Positions 51,480 through 61,990 of a DNA stretch of 64,000 nucleotides are shown here, in pieces. The notes beneath the pieces are model-generated. The model was not told where the DNA came from and did no database searches. It was given only the letters and a program-made list of their open reading frames with translations. The stretch lies in the NCBI GenBank assembly GCA_934047225.1, contig OW204005.1, forward strand, positions 21,770,396 to 21,834,395. The letters run 5' to 3'. Source of the DNA: Ypsolopha sequella (Eukaryota > Arthropoda > Insecta > Lepidoptera > Ypsolophidae). Both the position numbers and the translations under genes were made by a program. How positions within the stretch are numbered: position 1 is the stretch's first letter; each line of letters begins with the position of its first letter.

Positions 51480-52309
51480 TGGGCTGATTACACGTAACGA
51501 TTGTACAGTGGCGAGACAGTAAAACGGTACTCGGCCGAGTCGGCCGTGATGGTTGGGTGGTTGGGCGGGCGAGTTTGCAGTGACGGACTAAAAAGGGTTT
51601 TCTAACCAGGAATTAATAGACGAAGAAAATATGCTTTTTTGGACAGAAAAATATGGAAAAAAGAAAATGGAAATGTAAAATGAAAATGGTATAACAAATA
51701 CTCTATTTAAAGTTGTATCCAAATTACATTTATTCATATTGGCTATTTTTGAATTAAATATAATGAAATATGAAAAGATACTAAATGCGCATACACACCC
51801 CTGGAGAATGAGTGGCGAGTAAGAGCGTTTGTCCACGGTCCGTTATTCTATTCCATCCGGTATTTGACGGACTTAGAACTGTATTTTAGAACTAAATACA
51901 TGCGCAGTTTATCGGTCCGTCAAATACCGAAATGGATTACCGCACCGTGGACAAAGTGATAATGCGCATAAAAATCTTCGCCACTCTTCGGCAAAGTTCG
52001 TATTTCCATACACTTTCCATATAATCAATACGGTCACGTGGTACGTCCGGTCACTCGGCTATAGATTTGTATGCGCATTATTACTTTGGGAGTACTATGA
52101 CTGCCTAGTCTGTGTTGATGCGCGCCGATCAGGATAGCGAGTCGGTTGGGGTATTTTGTCTATGGTACGAGTGAAGTTTCTCTCTCTAGCGACTCTGCTC
52201 AGCCAAGCACTCATACGAACCGACTACCGAGCACTCAGCATACTTTGTATTCTCTGACTCGGCCGAGGGCACTGTCTCGTCACTGTACTCGTTATGTGTA
52301 ATCAACCCA
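51480..52309. mobile_element. Large foldback with two MITEs inside
   Basis: Outer arms TGGGCTGATTACACGTAACG and TGGGTTGATTACACATAACG (minus), continuing through ACAGTGGCGAGACAGT and ACTCGGCCGAGTC. Inside are a hairpin at 51828-51956 (TTTGTCCACGGTCC / CCGTGGACAAA) and the 145-bp MITE at 51953-52097. The outer element has about 45-bp arms and a non-coding centre. Confidence 0.65.
51953..52097. mobile_element. 145-bp foldback MITE, copy 2
   Basis: AAAGTGATAATGCGCATAAA and TCTTCGCCACTCTTCGGCAA at the left, TATGCGCATTATTACTTTGG at the right; same family as 33681-33826. Confidence 0.7.
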
Positions 52310-52523
52310 TTAGTCAATAGAACGAGCTTTCAATATCCGGCCCAGATGTATGTACTACACGTGGTAGTACCCACGCGAAAATCTAACGATAATTTATAAC
52401 GTTATGTACTTTGGGACAAAAGGACGGGTTTTAGAACGGTTAGAAAAAAAAGAAGGTAACGTAACAAAATAAAAACTATACGCTTTGCACGAAAAAATTG
52501 CAAGTCATATAAGAAAAGCTCTA

Positions 52524-52788
52524 TACAACGTGTAACAGAAAGGTGTAACCATATTTGAAGAGCTTATTCAGTCAATGGTATAGAACAACTTTTACTATGG
52601 AGCCAACCGTGAAATCTCAAAATAAAAATCTGTCCTTCCATACATTTCGGCCGAGCGGCATTACATTTTTCTATGAAACGGTTATTTTTTTTTCGAGATA
52701 CAGAATTTGTTCCATAGAAAAAGTTGTTCTGTACCATTGACTGAATAAGCTCTTCAAATATGGTTACACCTTTTTGTTACACGTTGTA
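52524..52788. mobile_element. TACAACGTGTAACAG foldback MITE, copy 3
   Basis: TACAACGTGTAACAGAAAGG at the left and its near complement at the right; arms through AGTCAATGGTATAGAACAAC. The centre has CATACATTTCGGCCGAGCGG. Confidence 0.8.
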
Positions 52789-52939
52789 TTTAATTTTGAA
52801 GATTATTAGTTTATTTAAAATTATTTAAAAAAAAGAAAGTTCTAAGAGGTAAACCTAAGAAAGAAACGATAAAACATGCAAGGGTCGGTGCATATTCGTC
52901 CTATCGAAATATAATTCTGTATAAATTCGTCCCAAAAAG

Positions 52940-53305
52940 TATTTTCAATGTAAGTGCTCGTAAAGGCCCACTTTTATGCATCAAAACCGAACAGAAAGTC
53001 CTAAATTTTGCCCTATGGCTTTATTATATTATTATTATTTTTTAATTTATTTACGAGAAGTTGGCTAACCTGCAACCTTTCCTGTGTACCATAAATGTTA
53101 TATTTTTTTCCCACTGTTTAACGGCTCTGGATACAGTCCTTTTGAGCCAATCATAATTGTAAAGTTCACTAGATTATATATTTTTTTATTTCCTCACACT
53201 ATGCATTGAAAAACGTAGTATGATACATGGGCGTAAGAGCAATAAATTACTCGGTTACGTTTAATCGTAATTTATTCCTTTTCGCCCTTGTAGCATAAAC
53301 TACTA
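52940..53305 (+). mobile_element. Element D, copy 3
   Basis: TTTTCAATGTAAGTGCTCGT through CTCGGTTACGTTTAATCGTA and ATTTATTCC. The terminal hairpin has lost AACACTCGCTACGCTCGTGTT relative to the other copies. Confidence 0.7.
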
Positions 53306-53509
53306 TTATTGATTGACTTAGTGGGTCTCACTCTCTCAGTGCAGGTATAGGGGCACAAATAATAATTTTTGTATTTTGCTAAAGGTTCATTGAACCTTGG
53401 TCCTGACAGTGACATGACAACTTACCGTGAGTCTCCAGTATGAATTAGGCTATATCAATCAAAGCTATCTTATAATAATAATTATGTATTTTGACAGGTA
53501 CACAATAAA

Positions 53510-53642
53510 GAGGCTTTGATTCTAGTTTCAGTGCTGTCAAAACTACGTTTTTTCTCATTGCAAAATAGTTTTTAAACGTTGGGAACAGAAGCTAAATTGC
53601 CTTAGAATAATTTTAGTTTTGACAGCACTAAAAGAATCCATC
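53510..53642. repeat. Foldback repeat, MITE-free copy
   Basis: TTTCAGTGCTGTCAAAACTA pairs with TTTTAGTTTTGACAGCACTA. It is the uninterrupted counterpart of 42601-43158, with a single TTAA near 53573. Confidence 0.7.
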
Positions 53643-54416
53643 AGAATCGTGCCGAAGTTTTCTGTTTTAACTGTTTGTTTACAAATTGCAAATAAATGTG
53701 TTTGACAATAGTAGTTTTAATTCTGCACCGCGGAACAGGGCAGCATGAAACGGGATTAGTTTGGTCCGCCTAATTACTCAACAACAACGGCCCGGCCCGT
53801 CTCTCGGGTAATTGTTGTCCACCAGTTGTAATTTATGCCCCTCATTAGCCGCCCACAAACAACCTACCACGACCACGTAACTTTGACTGATTGATACTTT
53901 CATATCTTAGGCAAATTTGAGGAATATTTTGTTGTTGCCCAAAGGAGCAGAAATTATTATTTTGTTTTTACAAACTGCTTTACTTTTATTTTAGCCTTCT
54001 TGGACCTTGTGCTTGTTCAAACAATAATTTGAATACAAGGTGTTGCTATCTAGTTGTGGAGAGTTATAGCAGAATTAGTTTTGTTAAAACGCAAGAGGCG
54101 CCATCTGTCATCGAGTAGCAAAACAATGCTTTGACGCCTCCATGTGGCTGGAATGTTATCAGTTCTTATATTCGCAAACAGATGTCACTACTGAAAGCGT
54201 TGTCTTCGCGTCTAGTAGTCGTTTGAATATTACACCATTATTCATTATTATACCATTACCGTTATTAATTATAGTTACAACGAACGAGTAAAAAAAATCA
54301 CTTTGTGAATTTTGAAACAATTATTTTCATTCGTTTTTTTCTACATAATTTGTCGTTACGTAGACAAGCGTTTTAGGATAAGTTCGTGATTTATTTTTCT
54401 GTTTTGTTTGTTTTAG
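53643..54416. other. Intron or upstream DNA before NOL4 exon
   Basis: No repeat copy recognised between 53650 and 54050. Words such as AGAGGCGCCATCTGTCATCG and ACAGATGTCACTACTGAAAG near 54095-54200 are typical of dispersed insect repeats. The last 30 bp before 54417 are a clear polypyrimidine tract ending TTTTAG, the splice acceptor of the next exon. Confidence 0.5.
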
Positions 54417-54551
54417 AATGCACCAACACAAGAGCCTGTGTACAGAAAAGTGGCAATAGTGGAAAACTTCTTCGACATAATTTACACAGTCCATGTTGAG
54501 CTAGAAGGGAGGCCTGGAAAACACGCTGGACAGAAAAGGACTTATAGAACT
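54417..54551 (+). CDS. NOL4: NOL4-like nucleolar protein 4 homologue, internal exon 1 of 2 seen
   Basis: This 45-codon exon, phase 0 at both ends, is bounded by a T-rich tract plus TTTTAG and by GTGAGT. Its translation contains YRKVAIVENFFDIIYTVHVE, then GRPGKHAGQKRTYRT. In vertebrate NOL4/NOL4L the corresponding part reads RRVAVVEDFFDIIYSMHVE and KHAGQKRTYK, so the match is close and colinear with the next exon. NOL4 proteins are metazoan nuclear/nucleolar proteins, strongly expressed in brain and testis in vertebrates, with no established biochemical activity. The upstream exon with the FQDW...TYGDSGKTKTVTRKKY domain was not found in the preceding 54 kb. The first residues, NAPTQEP, fall outside the conserved block. 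Recognition is from memory, with high confidence in the family. Confidence 0.9.
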
Positions 54552-56038
54552 GTGAGTAAATTCTATTTCTATCTTATTTATTATTAATTCAATACTTATA
54601 AATTAAAAACAATAATAATAACAACTTATTCAGGGAATATGTAGATCAAAAACTATGTATAGTGACATCTAGTGGTAGAAAAACGAACTTTTGAATTTGA
54701 GACTATACGACACCCGGGCCGAAATACCATCTCTCTTCCTCAGTGTAAAACTTCACGTTCCTTGTGAAAATAGTTTATCATAAATGTCAAGAGATGTCGC
54801 TACTTGTCTGTAAAAAACAACTTTTTCAAAAATAAACTACAGGAGTTGGTTTACAAAAACAAAATTTTGACTGTGAAAAAAGTGCCCTAGAAGTCATACT
54901 TATAAATTGAGGTGAAATCCGTATAATTTTAAGGTAAACCAAGTTCGGTTGATTTGATAAAGGTACTTATGAAAATTTTAAAACCTAAAAAAAACGCCTA
55001 AGTGCGAGTCAAACTCGTGGGCTGAGAGTTGCATATCATATTTAGAAAGAAGTATATATCGATGAGTTTTATAGCTTGCCATCAATCTGCATATCTACTC
55101 GTATGTCGTGGTGGACTATCTAGACGTGGGCGAAGTCCATGCAAAATCGCATCAGCGAGGCCCTTTTCTTAGTTAAATTCAATAATAATAATTATTTATG
55201 TGTAGTAAGCCTTATACCTAGAAGGGTTTTTAGGGTAAGTATCGTACAATTTAGCGTGGGTAATTAGTTGGCATTTGGCCAGTGCCGTATTTTTTAAGAT
55301 TTGGCGCCCCGGGCCTGTAAGGTTTGTCGCCCCATAAACTAATGAGAAAAAACCAAAAATATTTCAGTTATAAAATTGTGGGCTCTAATGATAATAAATG
55401 AAAAAACTAAAAATACCTTACAAACAAATAAACACCATTTATTTACATATTTTCCGATGAATGATTTTTTTCAATGACGGTATTAAAGTCAAAAAGCAAT
55501 AAAATTAAAAGACTTGGACGAATTTACTTGAAGGTCAAGGAATCGAACTGTTTTTTTTTGTAGACTGCTGATGTCTTTACAAACACCTTTTACTCTAGTA
55601 TTTTTTCTGAAATATGCATTACTTTCTGAGAAAAAAAAAATTGAATTATTTTTTGTATGGAGAAAATAATGTTTCAGTAAATTACTTGAAAACTTCATAT
55701 TTCATTAAAACTTACTGCAGGTGATAGAAGAAGTTACAGCCAACATTTTATTTCCTTACAATTAACTTAACTAATTTTAGTAGTATCATGACCTAAAATT
55801 ATGCACAACATAATCTTGTATTAGGTACATAAAGTTAATGCACTCTTTCGAAACATAAAAATTCGCATGTCCTTTTCTGTAGGTACTGTAAAATAAAAAT
55901 GAATACTACAGACCAGTTTTCCAATTTTAATTCGAATACCTCGAATATTTCAGACCCCTAACACAAAATACAATGTTTTGTGATTCCCTCGCACTTCCAG
56001 ATTTTCCCCAATCTTGAAAGCCATGTTTTTGCCAACAG
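54552..56038 (+). other. Intron between the two NOL4 exons (1487 bp)
   Basis: Starts GTGAGT and ends GCCAACAG. Contains a short RTE-tail fragment at about 54988-55012 (CCTAAGTGCGAGTCAAACTC), and at 55268-55335 a dispersed-repeat-like segment (GGCCAGTGCCGTATTTTTTA, TTTGGCGCCCCGGGCC). Otherwise AT-rich without recognised genes. The acceptor has a weak polypyrimidine tract, but its position is fixed by homology. Confidence 0.75.
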
Positions 56039-56887
56039 ATAACCGAGACATACGCCTTCCTGCCGCGAGAGGCCGTCACTCGCTTCCTCACCGGATGTGC
56101 CGAGTGCGCGCGACGCCCGCGCAGCGCTTCCCCACCCCCTTTACCGACCCCTTCCCCATCCCCAACCAGGCATCCACCCTACCTCCCCTTCATACCTCAC
56201 TGCCCACAAGACTATTCAAGAAACTGGGAGTCAGAAATCGACGCAGCGCACTCCAACTTCTTTGAGCCAAAACTGTACACTGAGTTGCAACCTTTAAAGA
56301 AGGTCGAAAGCCCAAAGCCTGTTGAAGAAGAAGAACCCACTTATATTGAGCTGACGCCCAAAAAGGTCAACGGCTTCGTCCAAACTCCAATCTTCAGTAG
56401 AAGTTCTCCTGTCGAACCAGCATTTAGAGAAGAAGAACCAGTCAAAACCGATCCGGAAATCGATAAAGCTGACGATAACAGCCTTATAGATGTAGAAGAC
56501 GTCAAGTCTTATTCTCCTCTCCCACTCTTAACGCAGAAAGAAGTAGAAGATGATAAAATAATAGAGAAGCCAGATAGAGAAAGTACTAGGAACGCAGACG
56601 TTAAAGAGCCAAAGACTGAAGTAAAAAAGGCAAAGAAGTACAATCCTCTAGATGTCGTGAACTTGACTTCTAAAGATCCGCCGAAGTTGAGGTCGCCTCC
56701 AAGAAAGAAGTTGCTGCCACCAAGTTCGGAGTACTCGAGTAGCTTTGGAAGGCTTCCGAGGCCTTGGAGACCAGATGGCGGCATGCATTATGGAGAAGAA
56801 GTTGACTATAGTGTTCCCATCACAACAGCGTACTTGAAGCATATGAGAAGTCTGGCGTTTCAAGAGAGTATCGACATAGAGAATAAG
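56039..56887 (+). CDS. NOL4: NOL4-like nucleolar protein 4 homologue, internal exon 2 of 2 seen
   Basis: A 283-codon exon, phase 0 at both ends, from CAG|ATA to AAG|GTAAGA. Residues 1-26 (ITETYAFLPREAVTRFLTGC, then AECARR) align with ISESYAFLPREAVTRFLMSC in human NOL4. Residues 256-269 (DYSVPITTAYLKHM) align with IDYNMPITMAYMKHM. In vertebrates these two blocks are only about 20 residues apart; here they are separated by about 230 residues of low complexity. Residues 27-52 are Pro/Ser-rich, and residues 83-230 are rich in Glu, Asp, Lys and Pro and look disordered. The frame would run 62 codons past the donor to a stop, but conservation ends near the donor, so splicing is preferred. Downstream exons are not in the window. 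Confidence 0.92.
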
Positions 56888-57339
56888 GTAAGATGCATGC
56901 ATTTTTTTAAAGGTTGTCAATTCGACGCGTATGTTTGTCCGGAAAAGTTCCATTTAATACTCGAAATTTGTTTTGAAAATCGAACTTTCCGGGCCCCGTT
57001 CCGGAATGATTATCAGGTCAGTTTGAAATATCGTATTGAAATTTCATTTATTGCAAAATTAGGTTCTTTTTGACGTTTGTCTTCATTTCATGCTAAATTA
57101 GGTTCTTTTTGACGTCCTTAGTTTGTCTTTACAATCGAAATTCCCTGCGTTCCGATTCACGACATAATCGATTATATCGCGTCTAATACTCTTTTTTCAC
57201 AAATGATACTGGCCACAAATAAAAGCCGCCGGCCGAAGCCTGAAAACAAAAGGTAAAAACCGCGCCGCGCTTTGCAAAGTCATAAAATGCATTAAATTTT
57301 AAAAGAAAAAATTAAATACATAAATCAGGTAGTAGAAAA
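56888..57339 (+). other. Start of the downstream NOL4 intron
   Basis: Begins GTAAGA. Bases 57057-57111 contain the direct repeat AAATTAGGTTCTTTTTGACG twice. No other feature. Confidence 0.5.
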
Positions 57340-57445
57340 AGTATCGTTCGCAACGAGTAAAAATGGGTTTTCTTACCCTCGGAATGACTAGCTTCATTCC
57401 TCGGGTAAGAAAATCCGCCATTTTATACTCGTCACGAAATATACT
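57340..57445. repeat. Foldback repeat
   Basis: GTATCGTTCGCAACGAGTAA, AAATGGGTTTTCTTACCCTC at the left pairs with CGGGTAAGAAAATCCGCCAT, TTTATACTCGTCACGAAATA at the right. Arms about 45 bp; the loop is very short. Confidence 0.65.
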
Positions 57446-57479
57446 ATTTCGAATTTTTATTAGACTTTTATTTTAGGCT

Positions 57480-57642
57480 CGGAATCCAATTTTAGTCTCG
57501 GTATAATTTACCATTTCATCATTTTATTCATTTATATTGACATCAATTGCTTCTTGGAAATGTCAAGCGTATTTTTATATACACCAATGAAACTGTAATT
57601 TATCGCAATAAATAAATTGAATTGAATTGAATTGAATTGAAT
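57480..57642 (+). mobile_element. LINE 3' end with AATTG tail
   Basis: AATTTATCGCAATAAATAAA is followed by five TTGAA units (57615-57640). AATAAA plus a 5-bp tandem tail is typical of insect non-LTR elements; no coding part is left. Confidence 0.6.
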
Positions 57643-57660
57643 AAAAATCAATCTTAAAAT

Positions 57661-57925
57661 TGATCGTCACGGCATTAATCCCCGAGGGTGCGTCAGAGGT
57701 GTTCCCAAGTGTGAACTGTGAAATACAAGTCACGGTCCACACTTAGTACACCCACCCGCTTTTCGCTGACGATTATAACGACCCAAGCGTGATGGGTGCA
57801 TGAGCCCTACCGCAGCCTTCGGGCACAAATGGACCAACAGCTACTGAAGAAGTACGGGGATTGATCCCAGGAACTCTGGGTTAGTAGGCGAGGGCTCTAC
57901 CACTCGGCCACAGAGGCGGTCAAAT
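57661..57925 (-). mobile_element. tRNA-derived SINE, most complete copy
   Basis: On the minus strand the head CCGCCTCTGTGGCCGAGTGG TAGAGC (A-box) and GGGATCAATCCCC (B-box position) precede the body: CCATTTGTGCCCGAAGGCTG, TAGGGCTCATGCACCCATCA, ATAATCGTCAGCGAAAAGCG, TGGACCGTGACTTGTATTTC and CTCTGACGCACCCTCGGGGA. This order defines the family in the window. The head resembles tRNA-Ser/Leu-type (GGCCGAGTGG). Confidence 0.8.
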
Positions 57926-58257
57926 CCGATTTTAGTTTCAGAGATATAGTCTAATAGCCTAACGAGACTGGTTTATAGGTCAATTGATGCTAGGCAATTT
58001 CGGTTTTTTTAAAGACCATTCTTTATTGTTACACGGAAATATAAACATAAACAAAATTACAGTGAAAAAAGATGCACATTGGCGAGCTTATCTCTAAACA
58101 GAGATTTCGGACAGCAAAACCATCACAATAGGAAAAAGTAACATAAACGAAGTAATCATACGCGTGTACACAGAGAAGAAGAACATACAAAGAATTGTAC
58201 AAGTTTAATAACAAAATAAAAATTTATATCAATACTTACTATAAATACAATCTATAA
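57926..58257. other. Intronic stretch without recognised features
   Basis: AT-rich; a 61-codon minus frame has no domain. Confidence 0.25.
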
Positions 58258-58383
58258 TAGTAGTTTATGCTACAAGGGCGAAAAGGAATAAATTACGAGG
58301 ACGTAGCGAGTGTTTTAAACGTAACCGAATAATTTATTGCTCTTACGCCCGTGTATCATACTACGTTTTTCAAATGTGAGGAA
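58258..58383 (-). mobile_element. Element D terminal part
   Basis: GTAGTTTATGCTACAAGGGC, AAAAGGAATAAATTACGAGG and CCCGTGTATCATACTACGTT are the inverted hairpin end of element D; only about 125 bp are retained. Confidence 0.65.
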
Positions 58384-58796
58384 ATAAAACAAATATAATC
58401 AAAGAAAACAATTTAATTATTTAAGTTGAAAGTTACATTGTTACAATTTAGCATGTTAAGAAGGCTCCGAGAGCCAACGGCCTTGAGCGTTCGCTACCTC
58501 CGCACCGCACCACACCTCTACAAAACATCGTAATAATGATACAGCGACATCTATAAGTTCGCAGCAAAACTACAATGACGCGCTGTCAGTGTCTAGGTCA
58601 GTAGCCTGGCATTACAGTCGTACAACACAAGCATTTGAAGCGACAGAGGCGGCAGTATTAAATATTAGACTTAATCATGTTCACCTATTTTCAGGTAGAT
58701 AATCTAGTAACCTATTTTTATTAAAACTTATTTTATTTAATATGGTATATTTTCGGAAGGACTCTTATATAAGTATATGTACCTATGTATATAGTT
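58384..58796. other. Intronic stretch, dispersed-repeat words
   Basis: Bases 58540-58610 (TGATACAGCGACATCTATAA, then GTTCGCAGCAAAACTACAAT) have the style of insect dispersed repeats but no second copy is seen here. Confidence 0.25.
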
Positions 58797-59808
58797 TGGG
58801 GGGGAGGGGAGGGGGAAGGGGGGTATAATTCCTCCCCCCAAGGGGGGGGGGGTACCGGAAATCAATAGTTTTTTTTTATAATTTTTTTTCAAAATAAAAA
58901 AATTCTAGGTTATTTTAGGTAGGATGAAATAACTCGAATATTAAGTATACGTATAGTGGGAGGGGGGGTAATGAAACTAGTTTCTTGAAAAAAAAAAACA
59001 AAACATAACCTCACTTTTTTGTCTCTACAACTTTATAGACCCAAAATGACTTCTGCAATTGCTTCGGCGTTGCGGAAAGTGCAGCCCCTTCGCCCTTGCG
59101 TAACAAAGCATAGGCACCCGTGCGAGCCGTAGCGGCTGAGGCTGAACCAACAAGCCGAAGCTGCGAAGGTGAGCTTTGTAGCTTTGTTACGCAAGGGCGA
59201 AGGAGCTGCACTTTCCGCAACGCCGAAGCAATTGCAAAATGAAAAAGAATTTTTTTACTTACAGTTTAGCAGCTCATTGCAGCTTATATAATTATATAAT
59301 ATAATTATAATTAATATGCTGTACAACAATAATTACAGGCGAGGGCTGCCCTTCCTCCACGCCTACGGCTTTTTATATACACTCTAGGGGTAGTACCCAC
59401 AAGACTGTATAGATTCGGGGTGCTCTGATTTGGTTTTGCAACAGATTCGACCTATTTTTTCTATTAAATCACTAATCAGCACCAATACAACAAAAAGGCA
59501 ACCTATTATTTTTGGTAAGCTAAATAAAAGACATGCATAAACTTTATAAACTTTGAATGAAATCACAAAGAAAACAAAATGCCTGCATTGGTTTTATACT
59601 AGTCCTTTGAGCCAATTTTTAGCGAAATACTACAAAAAAAAATTAAATTACGTCAATTTTAATGCTTGACTCACAGCAGTTCCGAAACAAAACAAAAAAA
59701 AAATCAAGTCATAAAATCAATTAAAATTGCACCTTAAGACAATTTTTGAGGTTATTTTACGAAACTTGAACATTTTTTTTTGGGAAAACTATTGATTTCC
59801 GGTAACTG
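58797..59808. mobile_element. About 1-kb inverted-repeat element with G-rich end and inner foldback
   Basis: TACCGGAAATCAATAGTTTT (58851) is inverted at 59783-59803 (AAACTATTGATTTCCGGTAA). Outside and next to it is a G-rich tract with several runs of 4-10 G (58797-58850; again 58958-58967). The centre (59051-59238) is a second foldback: GCAATTGCTTCGGCGTTGCG, GAAAGTGCAGC and TTCGCCCTTGCGTAACAAAG pair with their complements. Confidence 0.55.
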
Positions 59809-60739
59809 AAATTTCGTGAGATTATTGACAATAACAAGAGCTATTCTGGAAAAAAAAATGAAGGTACCTTTGTACATATACTCTTATAAGAGACGAGCCA
59901 TATTTTCATTGTTTCATTGCCAAATCTCACTTAAGCAAAACTGATAACTTAAATTTATTAAAATTAATGTAACTTATCCGTTTTGTATTTCGGCATTTTT
60001 GCACAAACACAGGTTTTATTACTGGAATACTCGTAGTGCAGTCATGAGTCAGTATCTATCTACCACTATGATAAACAAAATTGACCAGAATTTACTTAGG
60101 TAAAAACTAAACTAAACAAAACGAAAGCGTCTTTTCGCACACAAAATTCACTATCAATATGTCCTTAAAAAAAACAAATTAAAAACAAAACAAAGCGTCT
60201 TTTCGCACTTTATAATATGTCTATAAAATTGTTCCATAACATAAATCTTCTCGTCTTCACTACCCACTACAACGATATACCATTCATAATACCTACTAAA
60301 AGAAATGGTCAATGGTGCAGAGCGGCTGGCGCGAGCACAAACGACACGGATTCCACGTCGAACAGCCAGCGGCACACTGCCGGCCGCTCTCGCGCACAAC
60401 TTTTGCTCTAGAATTCGTACCAATTGATGTAGTTATTTGAAAGAAAAATAAAAAAATGGTATTTTCAATAATTTTTTTTGTGTATTATTTAAGTTATTAA
60501 ATTATCTAACCATTAGTGTATTGTTCGAAAATAAATGACGTCAATTTGAGATGTAGATGCATGCAATCTTCAACTACAGTCATTCTTTTGAAAGCAGATG
60601 TCGTAAGACATTAATAACGTAAAAAAATAATTTCATTGTGGAACTTCAAGGCAAGATATTGGAGATAAGTGCTGTATTTTTTATTTATTTTAATTTCTTT
60701 TCACAAACGAGCTTAAAGTTGCTAAAAAGAAGCAAGAAT
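59809..60739. other. Intronic stretch without recognised genes
   Basis: Bases 60120-60205 show a short direct repeat (AACGAAAGCGTCTTTTCGCA / AACAAAGCGTCTTTTCGCAC). Overlapping frames at 60154-60423 on opposite strands (89 and 64 codons) lack domains. Confidence 0.3.
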
Positions 60740-60890
60740 CTGCATTTGGCTAGGGGAGCCCTCTTAATGATTTGCTCAAAAGGACTGTATCCAGAGCCGT
60801 TAAACAGTGGAAAAAAAGTATAACATTTGTTGTACACAGGAAAGGTTGCAGGTTAACCAACTTCTCGTAAATAAATATTTTTAAATAAAT
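60740..60890 (-). mobile_element. Element D fragment, minus strand
   Basis: GCTCAAAAGGACTGTATCCA, GAGCCGTTAAACAGTGGAAA, GTACACAGGAAAGGTTGCAG is the inverted middle of element D, directly upstream of a full plus-strand copy. Confidence 0.65.
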
Positions 60891-60931
60891 TTTATTTAAA
60901 TATAAAGTTTAAATAAATATAAAAATATTTT

Positions 60932-61324
60932 TCAATGCAAGTGCTCGTAAAGGGCCATTTTTATGCATCAAAACCGAACAGAAAGTCGATTATTTTGCCC
61001 TAGGGCTTTATTATTATTATTTTTTTAAATTTATTTACAATGGTTGGCTAACCTGCAGACTTTCCTGTGTACCATAGATGTTATACTTTTTTTTCCACTG
61101 TTTAACGGCTCTGGATACAATCCTTTTGAGCCAATTACAATTTAAAGTTCACAAGATTATATTTGTTTTCATTTCCTCACACTATGCATTGAAAAACGTA
61201 GTATGATACACGGGCGTAAAAGCAATAAATTACTCGGCTACGTTTAAAACACTCGCTACGCTCGTGTTTTAAATCGTCCTCGTAATTTATTCCTTTTCGC
61301 CCTAGTAGCATAAACTTCTATTAA
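60932..61324 (+). mobile_element. Element D, copy 4
   Basis: Complete from TTTTTCAATGCAAGTGCTCG to CGTAATTTATTCCTTTTCGC, with an intact terminal hairpin. Close to 41645-42030. Confidence 0.75.
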
Positions 61325-61349
61325 ATATACATAGCGTGTAATAAACTAC

Positions 61350-61990
61350 ACAATTTTTTTTTTATTTATTTATTTATTTACAATCCCCTATCATCTATCT
61401 TTACCGGATGCATCCTAATGCGATAGAGAAGGTAACATTAATGACAACATTATACAATAATATGCGATACAAATACACAATTTTTAAACTTATAACTATT
61501 ACTAAAGATTAATACTTAGTATGGCCTTTGTGAACTCGCGAATATAATATACAACGTGTAACAGAAAGGTGTAACCATATTTGAAGAGCTTATTCAGTCA
61601 ATGGTATAGAACAACTTTTACTATGGAGCCAACCCTGAAATCTCAAAAAAAAAATCTTCCCTTCCATACATTTCGGCCGAGCGGTGTTGCATTTTTCTAT
61701 GAAACAGTTACATTTTTTTTTCGAGGTACAGGTTGTGTTCCATAGTAAAAGTTGTTCTATACCATTGACTGAATAAGCTCTTCAATTGTGGTTACAACTT
61801 TCTGTTACACGTTGTATATTATATTTACCTATTCAGATTGTGAGAGGTAGTGTTCTTTAAGCTTTCCATTTCTTTTACACATTAATTTATGAACATAATT
61901 GACGGTATTTTCAATATTGATATTTTTTAAAACTGATTTATAATTTTGACGCAATGAGAATAAGATCAGCCTACCATTTTCAGACACAAT
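61350..61990 (-). mobile_element. LINE 3' region with TAAA tail, interrupted by a MITE
   Basis: On the minus strand, 61360-61545 ends ATCGCATTAGGATGCATCCG then GGGGATTGTAAATAAATAAA, similar to the 3' end at 48598-48680 (CAATCGCATTAGGTTAGC, AATAAATAA). Upstream, 61820-61990 may encode the decayed C-terminus (VLKNINIENTVNYVHKLM). The foldback 61550-61816 interrupts it. Confidence 0.55.
61550..61816. mobile_element. TACAACGTGTAACAG foldback MITE, copy 4
   Basis: TACAACGTGTAACAGAAAGG at the left, CTTTCTGTTACACGTTGTA at the right; arms through GTCAATGGTATAGAACAACT. TA lies on both sides. Confidence 0.8.

Noticed and set aside
56648..56953. 101- and 91-codon frames opposite the NOL4 exon
   Set aside because: Shadow frames of a real exon on the other strand.
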